DNA of 64,000 nucleotides, from positions 40,437,804-40,501,803 of the forward strand of contig NC_092671.1 in assembly GCF_964355755.1 (NCBI RefSeq). Direction: 5' to 3'. Made by a program: the position numbers and the translations under genes. The stretch is from Antedon mediterranea. Its lineage: Eukaryota; Echinodermata; Crinoidea; Comatulida; Antedonidae. The notes under the pieces are model-generated. The model saw only the letters and a program-made list of their open reading frames with translations. It was not told the origin of the DNA and made no database searches. Shown piece after piece: positions 51,301 through 62,300 of the stretch (the stretch's first letter is position 1; every line of letters begins with the position of its first letter).

Positions 51301-52801
51301 AGCTAGTGTAGCATTAAATGGCCTTATGCTGCCTACTGGGTGGATAGCCATATTAATTATCAGATAAATAGCATATAGCGCGTGTTAACAAGGTATACCT
51401 GGAGAGGTTAGTTTCAACCGTGATATTACAATATCATTAATGAACTAAATGAAGTGTACTGTATCTAAAGACAACAGCTTATTATCACAGTATTTCTCAT
51501 CACATGCTGGATAAAGGGCCAAGGTCGGGAAAAATTCAAGAACTGACTTCATTTATTTTTTATAACGAAAACATCATAAAGAAAGTAATTATTTATTATA
51601 CAACTATAAATTGATAAAATAAAGGAAAGTCATGTCAAACTACTGTATAGCATCATGTACTGAAATATTAAATTATTTACCCTCTATTTTAGTACAAAAT
51701 AAACATTAACAATAACATAAAGTTTTTTAAATAATTATTTTAAAAAAAATGCAAATTTGGATAAACAATTTTAATAAAAATTAATATGACAAAGCAAAAT
51801 AGAAAATTTAAATAACTATTTAAAATGTTTATAAAATGTCACATAAATAATTAATGTTTATGAGCGTGATGGTACAAATAATTTCATGAGTGAGGTGAAA
51901 GATGAAATTCTATATTCACAAAGTCAAAATAGAGCGTGAGATTTTTTTGTTTTCGTACATGAAAAAAGTATTAAAAAAAAGTACTATTACATGATTGTTA
52001 AATAGTAGGTATTATATAACACCTATATAAATTCCTGTCATTTGATTGGACGAATGTGGGTCACATGGCGTGCAATAGTACGCACTATTCAACGATCGTT
52101 AAATAGTACTTTTTGAAACATTTTTGTGTACGAAAAAAAAACGTCTAGATGTTATATAAAACAAATAATGAATGTTTTGTATTCGTGTAATGGTACAAAT
52201 AATGGCACTTGGTGAATGATGAAAGGTTATATCAACTCGGCTTTGCCTCGTTGATATAACCTTTCATCATTCACCTCGTGCCATTATTTGTACCATTGCA
52301 CTCATAAACATTCATTATTTGTATACTATTGCATGCCATGCAACTCACAATAATTATCCAATAAAATGACAGAATTTTTTATTTACATGTTATATAATAA
52401 ACAGAACTATTATTTAGGCATAATACACTAGACCATAATTTATGTAAGTCATAGATAGTCTAGGCCTAGTAGGCCTAGCTCTTTTATCTTTATGTTGAAT
52501 GACTGGTGACAGACTAATGTCTGATGATGTAGCCTATCTAGCTAGCCTAGCTCTAGGCATATATAATGCTAAAATGGTGGTGTGGTGAGCTAGTTAGTAC
52601 TAAGTACCGACTGGTACTAGTAGTAGTAAGTACGCACTGTAAATCCATAGTTTCACTAAATTTATTATATCTGCAAATAACTAATACCAATCAATAAAAT
52701 GTTATAATAAACAATACAAAATAATAGATAGATAACACCTACCTTAAAATTCTATATTGTGGATGAAACCATTTATAATTTACGTCAGACCGACTACTCA
52801 T
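36266..52801 (-). CDS. MPP7: MPP7-type MAGUK scaffold (L27-PDZ-SH3-guanylate kinase)
   Basis: Membrane-associated polarity scaffold of the p55/MPP3-4-7 group. Exons, 5' to 3': 52801-52743, 49973-49882, 48759-48641, 48206-48129, 44619-44407, 43210-43129, 42897-42812, 42053-41979, 40519-40323, 40040-39907, 38535-38413, 38097-38011, 37879-37799, 37410-37208, 36830-36690, 36442-36266; all phases join, 648 aa. L27 region about residues 51-150; PDZ about 170-250 ([30 protein letters not shown]); SH3 about 269-334 ([29 protein letters not shown]); hook region with TYEEVTLF; guanylate-kinase-like domain with P-loop [45 protein letters not shown], and end [10 protein letters not shown]. Sequence is closest to MPP7, with MPP3 second. 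The first exon is tentative; an internal start at 49918 ([13 protein letters not shown]) would give 610 aa. WAC lies next door, as I recall for human MPP7. Confidence 0.88.
36477..36637. mobile_element. Family A MITE in MPP7 last intron
   Basis: Complete copy with ends aagctctgtctacactatca and gatagtgtagacagagcttt. It fills most of the 247-bp intron between the last two MPP7 exons. Confidence 0.85.
37504..37648. mobile_element. Family A MITE in an MPP7 intron
   Basis: Complete copy, both inverted ends present, in the intron between the exons ending at 37799 and starting at 37410. Confidence 0.85.
39215..39346. mobile_element. 5'-truncated family A MITE in an MPP7 intron
   Basis: The interior and right terminal repeat are intact; the left terminal repeat is missing (sequence begins 'gcaaacagaaaatgtaatg'). 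Confidence 0.75.
39720..39743 (-). other. MPP7: Candidate 24-nt alternative microexon of MPP7
   Basis: Flanked by an acceptor (cattcattaag) and a strong donor (A|gtaagttt). It is phase 1 on both sides, so it would insert eight residues, IPDPPLFY, between FRRAQ and SLRLSTR in the hook region without breaking the frame. Not included in the main CDS. A match in length and phase can arise by chance. Confidence 0.45.
40131..40294. mobile_element. Family A MITE in an MPP7 intron
   Basis: Complete copy in the opposite interior orientation. It ends 29 bp from the SH3-coding exon's donor side (40323). Confidence 0.85.
40567..40700. repeat. 26-bp x 5 tandem repeat in an MPP7 intron
   Basis: Units of 'aaaacaagactttttattac' plus 'agtttt', near-identical, just upstream of the SH3 exon. 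Confidence 0.93.
41209..41508. repeat. Second copy of an MPP7 intron/PDZ-exon segment, flanked by direct repeats
   Basis: The stretch from about 41251 to 41465 matches 43193-43440 in the same orientation. It includes the first ~17 bases of the PDZ exon at 43210 with its acceptor, and the intron above it. The inserted copy is flanked on both sides by a ~40-bp direct repeat containing gaaggtttccatagaagt (41214 and 41471). Confidence 0.8.
43193..43440. repeat. Source copy of the duplicated intron/PDZ-exon segment
   Basis: Partner of the 41.25-kb copy. It starts within the PDZ exon beginning at 43210 and runs into the intron upstream in gene order. The sequences share 'ttatcgcgatag' and 'cttgtcacagggttttgtta'. 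Confidence 0.8.
44110..44190. repeat. Dispersed repeat related to 63.69-63.77 kb
   Basis: Contains 'gtacatcttttgagacgagt', 'accccggtgtactag' and 'catgtgcactttaaa'. The reverse complement matches 63690-63770, so it is an inverted copy of the same dispersed repeat. Confidence 0.65.
44648..44753 (-). pseudogene. Tandem duplicated MPP7 exon fragment, dead
   Basis: Near-identical copy of the 5' part of the exon 44619-44407 (44535-44640), including its acceptor. The duplicated exon would read GTT GCC TAA, a stop at the third codon (the source has CAA), and it has lost the rest of the exon and a donor. If spliced in, it would truncate the protein between the two L27 parts. Confidence 0.85.
44780..44962 (+). 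mobile_element. Possible LINE 3' tail
   Basis: T-rich sequence ending in 'gaaataaatatttattttga' and repeats of tttgattt, as in 3' tails of non-LTR retrotransposons. No coding part is visible. Intron of MPP7. Confidence 0.4.
47205..47538. repeat. ~107-bp x 3 tandem repeat in an MPP7 intron
   Basis: Three units, marked by 'taagctgcatattaccattt' at 47221, 47328 and 47436; the second and third are almost identical. Confidence 0.93.
47651..47836. mobile_element. Family A MITE plus a repeated terminal end
   Basis: Complete element 47651-47793, then a second copy of just the terminal repeat (gatagtgtagacagagcttt) ending at about 47836. This may be left over from a nested or imprecise excision event. 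Confidence 0.8.
48931..49093. mobile_element. Family A MITE in an MPP7 intron
   Basis: Complete copy, preceded by a short (gta)n run, between the exons at 49882 and 48759. Confidence 0.85.
50880..51300 (+). mobile_element. LINE (non-LTR retrotransposon) 3' end fragment
   Basis: At 50916-51026 the plus strand encodes [20 protein letters not shown] followed by [17 protein letters not shown] and a stop. This is the C-terminal end typical of CR1/RTE/Jockey-type reverse transcriptase ORFs (GP.IWN.L......F...K..L). A 3' UTR and a tail with aataaataaatg and 'ttgaacttgaacttg' follow. The upstream part of the ORF is missing: a 5'-truncated, dead copy in an MPP7 intron. Confidence 0.75.
51851..52315. 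mobile_element. Palindromic foldback element near the MPP7 5' end
   Basis: Outer arms (taatgtttatgagcgtgatg left, complementary to caccattgcactcataaacatt-like sequence right) enclose a smaller perfect hairpin at about 52216-52277, whose stem is gatgaaaggttatatcaact. No ORF. Confidence 0.7.
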
Positions 52802-53355
52802 TCAACTGGCAACACGGAAACGCTTGGGATTTCCTATGCTTTCAACGAATTCTCTATCGATCTAATAAAAAAACACTTTAGCGCCACCAATATCCAGGGA
52901 TAATCATGTGTTGGAGAAAATCGTTGGTGGCTCAAGTTTGGACTATCTTATTACTATAGAATGAAATATACCGATTTTTAATAAAATATTTACATATTTC
53001 GTTCGTTATAAACGGTTTACAACTATAAAATTTACATTATATAAATATTCAATGTAAATTAAATAATAAAGAAAAGTTAAATCTTATAAATTAGAATAAA
53101 TTATTTTACGTACACTACCAATTATAAACCGCATTGAATAATAGAATCTTCCATACAAAAATGATTAATATTTGTATTTTGTTTGATTTATTTATTTTTT
53201 TAATTACTTTTACGCAATATTATTGTTATAGATTAAATCTAATTGAAATTTTATATTTAAAACCGTTATAAATAGTATTTTTAACGATATCTCGACCGAA
53301 ATAATTTGACCTCCGACAAAAGCCGATTAGTAAGACGAAGTATCCCGTATGTAGA
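52802..53355. promoter_or_regulatory. Putative bidirectional promoter between MPP7 and WAC
   Basis: The two genes are divergent, with 554 bp between the proposed start codons, so both promoters must lie here or in adjacent 5' exons. No TATA box in a telling position. It contains no repeat element, in contrast to the sequence on either side. Boundaries depend on the two proposed first exons, both moderately uncertain. Confidence 0.5.
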
Positions 53356-56300
53356 ATGGCGACTAAACCACCTAAAAGTGTTACGTGCTATGGGTTGAAA
53401 TAGATGTTTATTTATTGCCAATATCGTTCAAACTTTAAGGCGATTCTTCGTAGCCGAAAAGCCTCATAGATTCTGGCATTGATGGTGATGCATGCAAGGA
53501 AAATTCCTCGTCTTACTGATGGGTAATAATATATTAATTTGTGTGAAATTTTTGGGTGCAGGAAGTCCAGAAAATCGGCCATCATTATTGAATGTTTGTG
53601 TTTTTGCCGTATGAAAATCACTTGATTTTTCCTACTAGAAAATAAAAACTTTAACAATGTGACCAACAATAAGTTTGATTAACATTTCTATTTTCTTTTC
53701 AGGTATAACGAAAAATTGGAAACCCATCCGCTTCAGGTGTGTTGAAGAAATCTGATGTTATTTTCTGGCTCAACATTCAATTCGTTGGACCAGCCACACA
53801 CCCACTTTCACTCCAGCAGAGCAAAATAGGCCTAGGCCTAGCTCGAAATAATGCTTGTTTTTCATAAATAATAATTATTTAGATGTTTCAGTTATTACCC
53901 TTTATAGTGTTATAAAATATGCAAAATACATGACTTTTTTTGTTATTATATTTAGAATATAAACTTCCAAATCAACACCAGCCTCTCTTATTACACTACT
54001 AGGCCTAGTACTACCAGCCCTTCAATTGCAGAGTACCCCACTGCAATGGCTCTTCTATCCAACCAGCTGGGATGCAAGGGTAGCTAATTCACTAAAAAGT
54101 AGGCCTAGCTAATATATGTGCTTAGGGATACCTGACTGGAAATCATGGACAGTAGGCCTGTTTTAACTGGTTGAAATGTTGCCTACAGTAGCTAGTCCTA
54201 AGTTCATCTGGACATGAAGATACATGGCCTACTTTAGTTGATGAGACATAGGCCGACCTACAAGAGAAGATAGGGAAATACTTGAGTGCTGGAATCAAAT
54301 GTCAAAATAAATTTGTTAATTAACCAAACAAAAGCTTTAACCTAGTGCCTGTAAAATATTAGGAGATAACACTTTGTTTTTATGAAATTTGTTTTTAGGC
54401 TGTAGATAAACTGTTGTCAAAGAAGAATGGAAATGGTCAACATGGTACCATTAATAGGGACCAAACGAATGATGGTGACATATCAACAAGAAAAGATAAA
54501 ACCAACTGTAGACCTGATCATAACAGTCCACGTACATATAAAAACAAGGCATCGTTTATGCAAAAGCAAAGAGACCGTCAAAGAGGTACTTAATATTAAT
54601 ATTTAACATTTTCTTCAATTTTGTTAATTTAGGACATACAATGATATGTTTAATATGTTTTGCGATTATTTAATATTATTAATATAGATGTGTTACCTAC
54701 AGTACAGAAAGAAATTACTGCTTCGTATCTACGCGTAGGCTTTCTAGGTAGAACGTAGGTCATTGTTCTCTCCTACGATGTATTGTTTGTAGCCTACAAT
54801 GTATTGTTCTCTCCTACGATGTATTGTTCGTAGCCTACGATGTAGGCTACGCCTCGATCGTAGGGTGGTTCGTAGAAGCATGGACAATGCAAACAAACAA
54901 TGTATTGTTTGCTAATTAAAATCCTACCTAAAGACAGTAGGTCAATTTTTGTAGCCGCCCTACGCATCGGTTATCCTAATTTGGACGGAAATCCGCCGAC
55001 GAAACGACATCGGGCCGGTGGACCTCAGCTCACGTAGAGAGATTCAAGGCTAGGCCTAGCCTGTTTCGGCGGCCTACACTATAAATTATTTATTCCTACC
55101 TTGTTGGGTTAGCGAATTATAAAATTAGGACACCAACAAAATATATGCAAAATAAATATATATTCCATATTAAGATTTAACATACATAATAGGCCTTTTA
55201 AAATGATTACGACATGTATAAAGAAAAAGGCCCGACCAGAATTTGGAGGGGAAAAAACATGTTAGCTGAGCAGTTTAGAGAGAGTATTATGTTTCATGTC
55301 ATGTGACACAAAATCCAGGTACACGATCTTAATTACTGTTTTATCGTTGTCAGACGGTAGCCACCCTCTCGTGCTCGTACTGAGTAAAAAAAACACATGA
55401 GAGATTGCGGTAAGCAGAGAGTATCGCGTTTCATGCCATGTGACCAAAAAAAAACTGTCTGTATTAATTACGGTCTTCTGTCGGCAGTCTTTTTGAGCGA
55501 CCGATTGAACGTCCTGATGCTATATTTAGAATGAATTGTTTACGATCTTTTTTTCTCGGCATCGTTTCTGGATGGGACTGGACGTTCGCTATATTATGTT
55601 TATTAGTTGGCCTGTTCGTTGCGGTTCACCTGTGTTGGATCGTGTCTCTACGTTATACATCGTGGGAAATTTATATTCGCCGTTGAGTAGGTAAACACGC
55701 ACGAAGGAAAAGATTATGATTAAAAAATATTACTTAAGAACATCGTAGGGTTGTTTATTTAAGTTACGAACTCCCTACGAAGTTCAGAACGTAGCTCATT
55801 GAAAGTTGTTTATTGAGGTTACGAAGCCAAACAATGGAACCTACGAAGCCAACAACGTAGCCTACGTTCTATCTACGAAGCTACTTCGTAGGTAAAGTTG
55901 CAGTATTTTCTTTCTGTACTGTAGTTCATCTGTTTATTTTTGTAATACTACAGTACTGTACAGGACTACAGACTTAAAGCTATGGGAAATACTGATTCTG
56001 ATTTTCCAAAAGTAACAACCATATTGTATGTTACTTTGATGAAATAAGTGTTTAATAATCAATACTAGCAGAAGAGTGTGGAGTTGCAGTAGTTTATTCA
56101 GTACAGAATTATTCCTTTCAAGTCAAATTTTTCATTCATCCTACGTCCAAAACAGGACTTAAATGAAATAATATAAATAAGTGCATAGTAATAATCATTA
56201 TAATTAAAAAATCAAATCACATTTAAACGCAACATCTTAAATCTACAAAATTCTTATTCATAATACTATTGGCCCATTGAACAAATCATTTATTTTGAAC

Positions 56301-59300
56301 TTTTATTTAATAGTCTAATACCAGTTGGAACAAAAGAATTTAGTTTTGTCTTACACAACAGACCATGTGGGAGAAGTTCAAACTCATGAAATAGGGCATG
56401 TCCGATGTTTTTAAAATACATTTAAAACTAAAATTAGTTTGTCACAAAAAGATAAATATTTTGCAATGAGCAGACATATGTTCTGTAGTACAGTATATTA
56501 AATAATATGTAACAATTATTAATTACTGACGATGAAAATTAAAAAAACTCTTTGTATTTGATTTTATTTTTTTGGAAAGTTCCATATTTTCTCTCGGATT
56601 GCAATTAAACTTGTTTTCGTTTGTGTACAGATCTAAGAGCTCTTATTTTTCCATGGGTCAATCTAGTTTGTATCAAATTCAGAAACTAAACCAGTAAACA
56701 ATATAGATATAGTCAGCACCTCAACATTTTGGTGTACATAGGGTTTCAGTAAAATCTTTCATGAAATTCTAGTCATATGTACAAACACACAGCACATCTC
56801 ATTGTGGATGGCATAGGTATCAGTGCGTAGCAACCTTACTATTTAGACCCTGTTAGGGCTATACTTTTAAAATAATATTTTGGAAAATATATAAACTGAT
56901 AAGAGATGAAAATATTGATAGAGTTTTCAAAGATGAACTCTGAATTTTTGAATTATTGTATTTTTCTGTAGTATCTTCAACTGGTTCATCTCCTGCAGAG
57001 AATTCTCATAATAACCTATCTGGTGCTCATCATACTGCAAGTAATAGTACAGAGCATAGTGCACATGAGAAGAAAATTAAAGAGGTAGGCTACACATACT
57101 TCAATTTTTGTTCATGGATATTTAGTACTTAAGTACAATAAGTAAGGAGGTTCGAAGTATTAAGTAAATGTATATGGGGAATAACCTGCGACTTACAGCC
57201 TACTGGGCTGAATTGCGCACAGGTGTGGAAGGCATACCACCAACTTTCTACTCCCCTAAGGGTCCCTTCATGTCGATTGCTGCTGTATTTTAAACTGTAG
57301 CAAGAAATACCTTTTTAGAGCAATTTAGGTAATATAAATCCTTAAAATAAATTCATCAAAATAGATACAAATTCATCAAGCTGGAAAACCTAGCATTGTT
57401 GTTTAAATTACGGTATTATGCCCTTCATTTTTCCTTAAAAACTCCCAGATTTTACTTTTTAAGTTTATATATATTTTTTTATCTGCAATGCTTAAATATT
57501 TTCTTGTAAAGATACTGGGTAAGGCCCAGCAATGGACAGAACATATTAGCTCCTCTGGAAAGAAATACTATTACAACTGTAAAACAGAAGTATCACAGTG
57601 GGAAAAACCAAAAGAATGGCTTGAACGGTAAGTCATTCGTAAAGCTATTATAAGCAATAATATTCAGCATTGTTTTATGTTTACTATAACTTACTTACTT
57701 TACCCTTAGCTGTTTGGGGGCTGTTGAGGCACCGTAGATAATTTAACAACTCTCCTCTGTGTGGCCCTGTCCTAACCATCCTCTTGTTTTAATGCGAGTC
57801 AGTTTTGTCCATTCGTAGTCCATGTTGTCTTCATTACTTACTTTGCCCTTTGTCATTTAGGAGTTGTTGGGGCACTGTAGATAATTTAACAACACTCCTC
57901 TATGTGGCCCTGTCCTAACCATCCTCTTGTCTTAATGCGAGTCAGTTTGGTCCATTCTTGGTCCATGTTGTCTTCCTTACTTACTTTGCCATTTAGGAGT
58001 TGTTGGGGCACTGTAGATGATTTAACAACTCTCATCTAGTGTCTTATTGCGACAACGTGTTGAATGCGTTGGGATTTTTGCAATAATTCTGTCCTGTACT
58101 GTACACTAGCTAGCTCAATTTTTAACTGGGCCGGATCGGCTAGGTCTCCTTCCTACTACCGGTCTACTTGCTTGATGCAGTATCCGCTTTTTTGGAGAGT
58201 AAACTAGGCCTATTTTAGGCCTACTTATTAGACGATCGGGACACCATACGTGCGGACGGCGATCGGACCTTGTTTTGCCTCAATATTTACAGCCGATTTT
58301 TGTAGAACGTTTTAGGTTTAGATTGTTTAGGAGTTTGGTTTATAGGATGGGTTTGGAATCTGCTGAGTTTTGTTATTTATGGGCCAATCGTTTAGTAATA
58401 GGCTAGCTAGGCCCATGAATGATGGCCCCAATGTTTTAACGTAGCCATCGTGGCATGGAATCCCTAGTCAGAAATTGCTCTCACCCATGAATAAAATGAT
58501 TTAGGCTAGGCCTTCATTCATTCATTCATTCTTTATTTAGCCTTTAAAATCGAAATACATTTAAAACAAGGTAACAAAAACAAGACGGGTGAAAATCTAA
58601 GGAGGCATGGATAAGCAAAAGCAATTAAAATCGCTGTACAGTAGCTCGCAGGCTTGCTTATTCAGGCCTAGCCTAGTACATGAAGCCGATATACGATCTG
58701 TACTATTCGAGGTAAAAAAATAGTATAATTTATGACTCCGTAATCTGTACTAAATTTTGTATTTCATTAAATGTCAAATAAATATATGCTACTACTGTTA
58801 TTATTACACTTTAGGCCTAGCTTAGAAAATCTACAAAAAATGTATTTCACAATGATCGGGTGGTCGTCGTTTGACAGGGGAGAGAGAACACAACGTACAA
58901 GCTTGACGTTGCGAGTTTGGAATCCACTGATGACGTGATTTTGTGAATATCTCATGAATATTAATGAGCTTCTCTAAGCTGCTGAAAAACAGACTTTCCA
59001 TGAATTTACCCTAAAATGTATATGAAATTTAATTTGTTTAATTTCTCGTTATTACTTCTTCATTCTGACATGTCTATATTGTTATAATATTTTTTATTTA
59101 ATAAATAAACAATATTTAAAAGCAATTTTAAACCCAGAATCCCCCTTTAACAACTCTCATCTAGTGTCTTATTGTGAGTCAGTTTGGTTTGATGTTGTCT
59201 TTCTAGTGTTTCTTGGTTCTTTCCTATTTACTCAATTATTATTACTATAGTATGTCATTTTAACTACAAGTGGTACTGTACAGTAGTTTGGTGGATAACA

Positions 59301-62300
59301 ACATCTTTGGCTCAAATCTTTTGTCTTGTCACTTTACAAGGATTTTTTCATCAGAGCTTTTTTTAAAAAAGATGATTTATTTTTCAGAGAGAAGTTTCAC
59401 AAAATGGTCAATGAATCCAATCATAAAATTGGAATCAAACAAACATCAAGTTCAAGTGTTTCTGTTAATAGTAATAACAGCAGTAAAAGTAAGTTTACAC
59501 TTAAATATTTTGACATTGTCAGAATGACAAAAACAATAAAGCTCTGTACTTGTATTATCCAACTGTATGTTTGTGTGTGTATGAGAAAACCTACATTTCA
59601 ATTTTTACTCGCATTCTTAAAATATTTATTTGTTGTAATCCAATTTTTTCCTTAAGCTCTGTCTACACTATCTAATAACTAATGTGATGTGCCCAAATAT
59701 GGTGGTGATATGCCCAAATATGGTAATGGAATGACATCATCATGTCCACATATGGGCACACCACATTTGTTTGTCACATAAAGTTTGATAGTGTAGACAG
59801 AGCTTTAGGTAATGTTATAATTAAATATTAATTGTAACCATTGAATAATTTAAAATGAATTTAATTATACAGGCGGGGAAAGTAAGCATTCCACAGAGAG
59901 CATGCATTCTCAAAATATGGATTTTTTATAAAGACCACTTTTTTCCTTAGGTAATGTTGTAATTAAATGTCTGTAACCGTAACCAATAACCGTTGAAATT
60001 AATTTTAAATTGTACAGGTGGGGAGAGTAAGCATTCCACAGAGAGCAGCACACATGGTAACAAAGATGCTCATTACTTGTCATCGTCATCCTCATATTTT
60101 AATAAAATACATGGAAAATTATCATCGGAGAAGCAGCACAGTAGCTCATCAAGCCAATCAAAGAGTGCCTCCACACCTGTCATCCCCCTTAAAATCCGTT
60201 TTACTTCTGGTGAACAGAGTAATGAAAACCAGACCAGTGAACTTACTCAAAAGGACTCAATACGAAGTGGTCTGGACTTTTTACGAGGCACTAGTTTGTC
60301 ATTGGCTACTGATGCTCATGGAAGGTTAAAGAATTTAGTCGCAAATGCACCTAGAGTAGAACGAATTGGTAAGTTTTATGGTTCTTTTAGTTTGTGAAGA
60401 TGGTTTTTTAAACATTTATGTTTGTTGTCAATATCATTTTTATGTATTTTGTTTATGGGAATTTAAGAGGGCCCCTGTATATCAACTGGCAATAATTTGT
60501 CCAGCTGGAAGGGTTACCTTCTATACATACAGTTGAAATAAAAAATAAATAAAACAGGGTTGTGAATGTACTATGTTTTTAGGGTAATTCAGTATCTTAT
60601 ATAAATTAAGTTAGTATGAACAAATTAATACACTGATAAATGTGCTGACAGGGGTATTTTTTTTTTCTGACTCCATTTTTTAATCAATATTGGTAATCGA
60701 CATCTATAAAATATTGTTTACCGTAACTTCTTAAATGTGCATGTTCCGCAAATAACTTTCCTCAAAGCTTGTCAATACATGTTGAGGATACTGAACACAT
60801 ATTTTGTACACTTTACAGTAACTGCATTCATTTTCAGGTTTGGTTCTAAATCTGAAAATCAATGTTATCAATAGTTTTCTAGCCATGTATCCACTTTTGT
60901 AAAGTAAATTCTATTAAATATCTTTTTTTTTTCAATTCAATTTTGGTTTATAAAATATAAGTGGCATTGCAGAAAATTCTGAAATGCGCCAAATTTACAT
61001 TTAAAATTGAATAAAATACATGTATAATTTGTATCCCTTTATCAAGTGTATGGGTTAGACTGTGGTTTCTAATTTATACAGTTGAAGGGTATACAGGTTG
61101 CAAAATCATTCAAAGAGTGACTTCCTAAAACAAGTGTCTTTGGAAACATAGTTATATCATACGACATGTACTGTACATGTTTACCCTAAACTGTATTACA
61201 GTACATTTTCTGGATGGTTTCAATTGGCATTTTCAGTACTTAAGATAATGGTTTAGTTTTCTACTTTCCCTTAAAAACATATTTTCAGTTTCCAACCATA
61301 GGGCTATTGTAAAGCATACAGTACATGTTTGTAATTCTACCATATCTATGCTCACGCTACCCATTCGCGTTTTCGCAAATTGCGATTGGAGTTGTCAATT
61401 TGCGAAAAAAAAATTATATCATTCGCAAAACTTGCGAAAATAATTTTTCCTTAAAAACTCAAACTTTGTCCGCTTAGTTAGGCTTCAAATGTTAAAGTTT
61501 TATGTAAACCACAACGACTTCGCCGCCGCCGTCGCCAGCCTATAATACGTGGCAGCGATGTAGCGTTACGCTATCAATGACGTTTTTTTCGCGCCACTCG
61601 AACGAATTAAAACAAGTTTTCCGTTAAGGAGGCTTATTAATTGTACAGGCGAGTAGTTGTAAATCGCGTTATCTGTAAGTGTACACGCGGCCGACTAAGG
61701 AGAATTTATTTTATGAATAGACATGCGCAGTAATTGTAATTACGAACAAACAAACAAAATGCATGCGTATATTTAGTTCTGAAAAGAATTGGGAATATAA
61801 GTGAAATGGGTGTGAACTGGTGTAAAAGCTATAACAATGATTTCCTCAGAGTCCATAAACAGTTGTATCTACAGTACTGTAGTGTATGGGTAATTTCCAG
61901 TTAGCTGTGTAATTCATACACTTTTTGACAATGTTTGTAATTTTTCTCTGCTACTGTAAGCAAGTATTCTGGTTTTAATTAAACATTGTTGCATATGATA
62001 CTGTCTATACTATCAAACTAGTTTGACAATTGTGATGTGCCCAAATATGGTAGTGATGTCCAAATATGGTAGTAATATCACATCAAGTCTATATCAGGGA
62101 TGAAAATTAACCTTTAAACCATAGTGGCCAGCAGGGCCAGTTAAAGTTGAAGGATGGTCGCCCTTATTAAAAATGGCTGGCCCTTATTAAAAATGGCCGG
62201 CCCTTATTAATTTTTTGTACACATTTTTTTTGCCCGACGGGGGTGGGGATAACCCCCCCCCCCATCCCCACCGGGCAAAAAAAATGTATACTGTACCTCT

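Noticed and set aside
53412-53669. Minus-strand ORF of 85 codons opposite the WAC 5' region
   Set aside because: No splice support, no recognisable domain, and it overlaps WAC intron 1. Probably chance.
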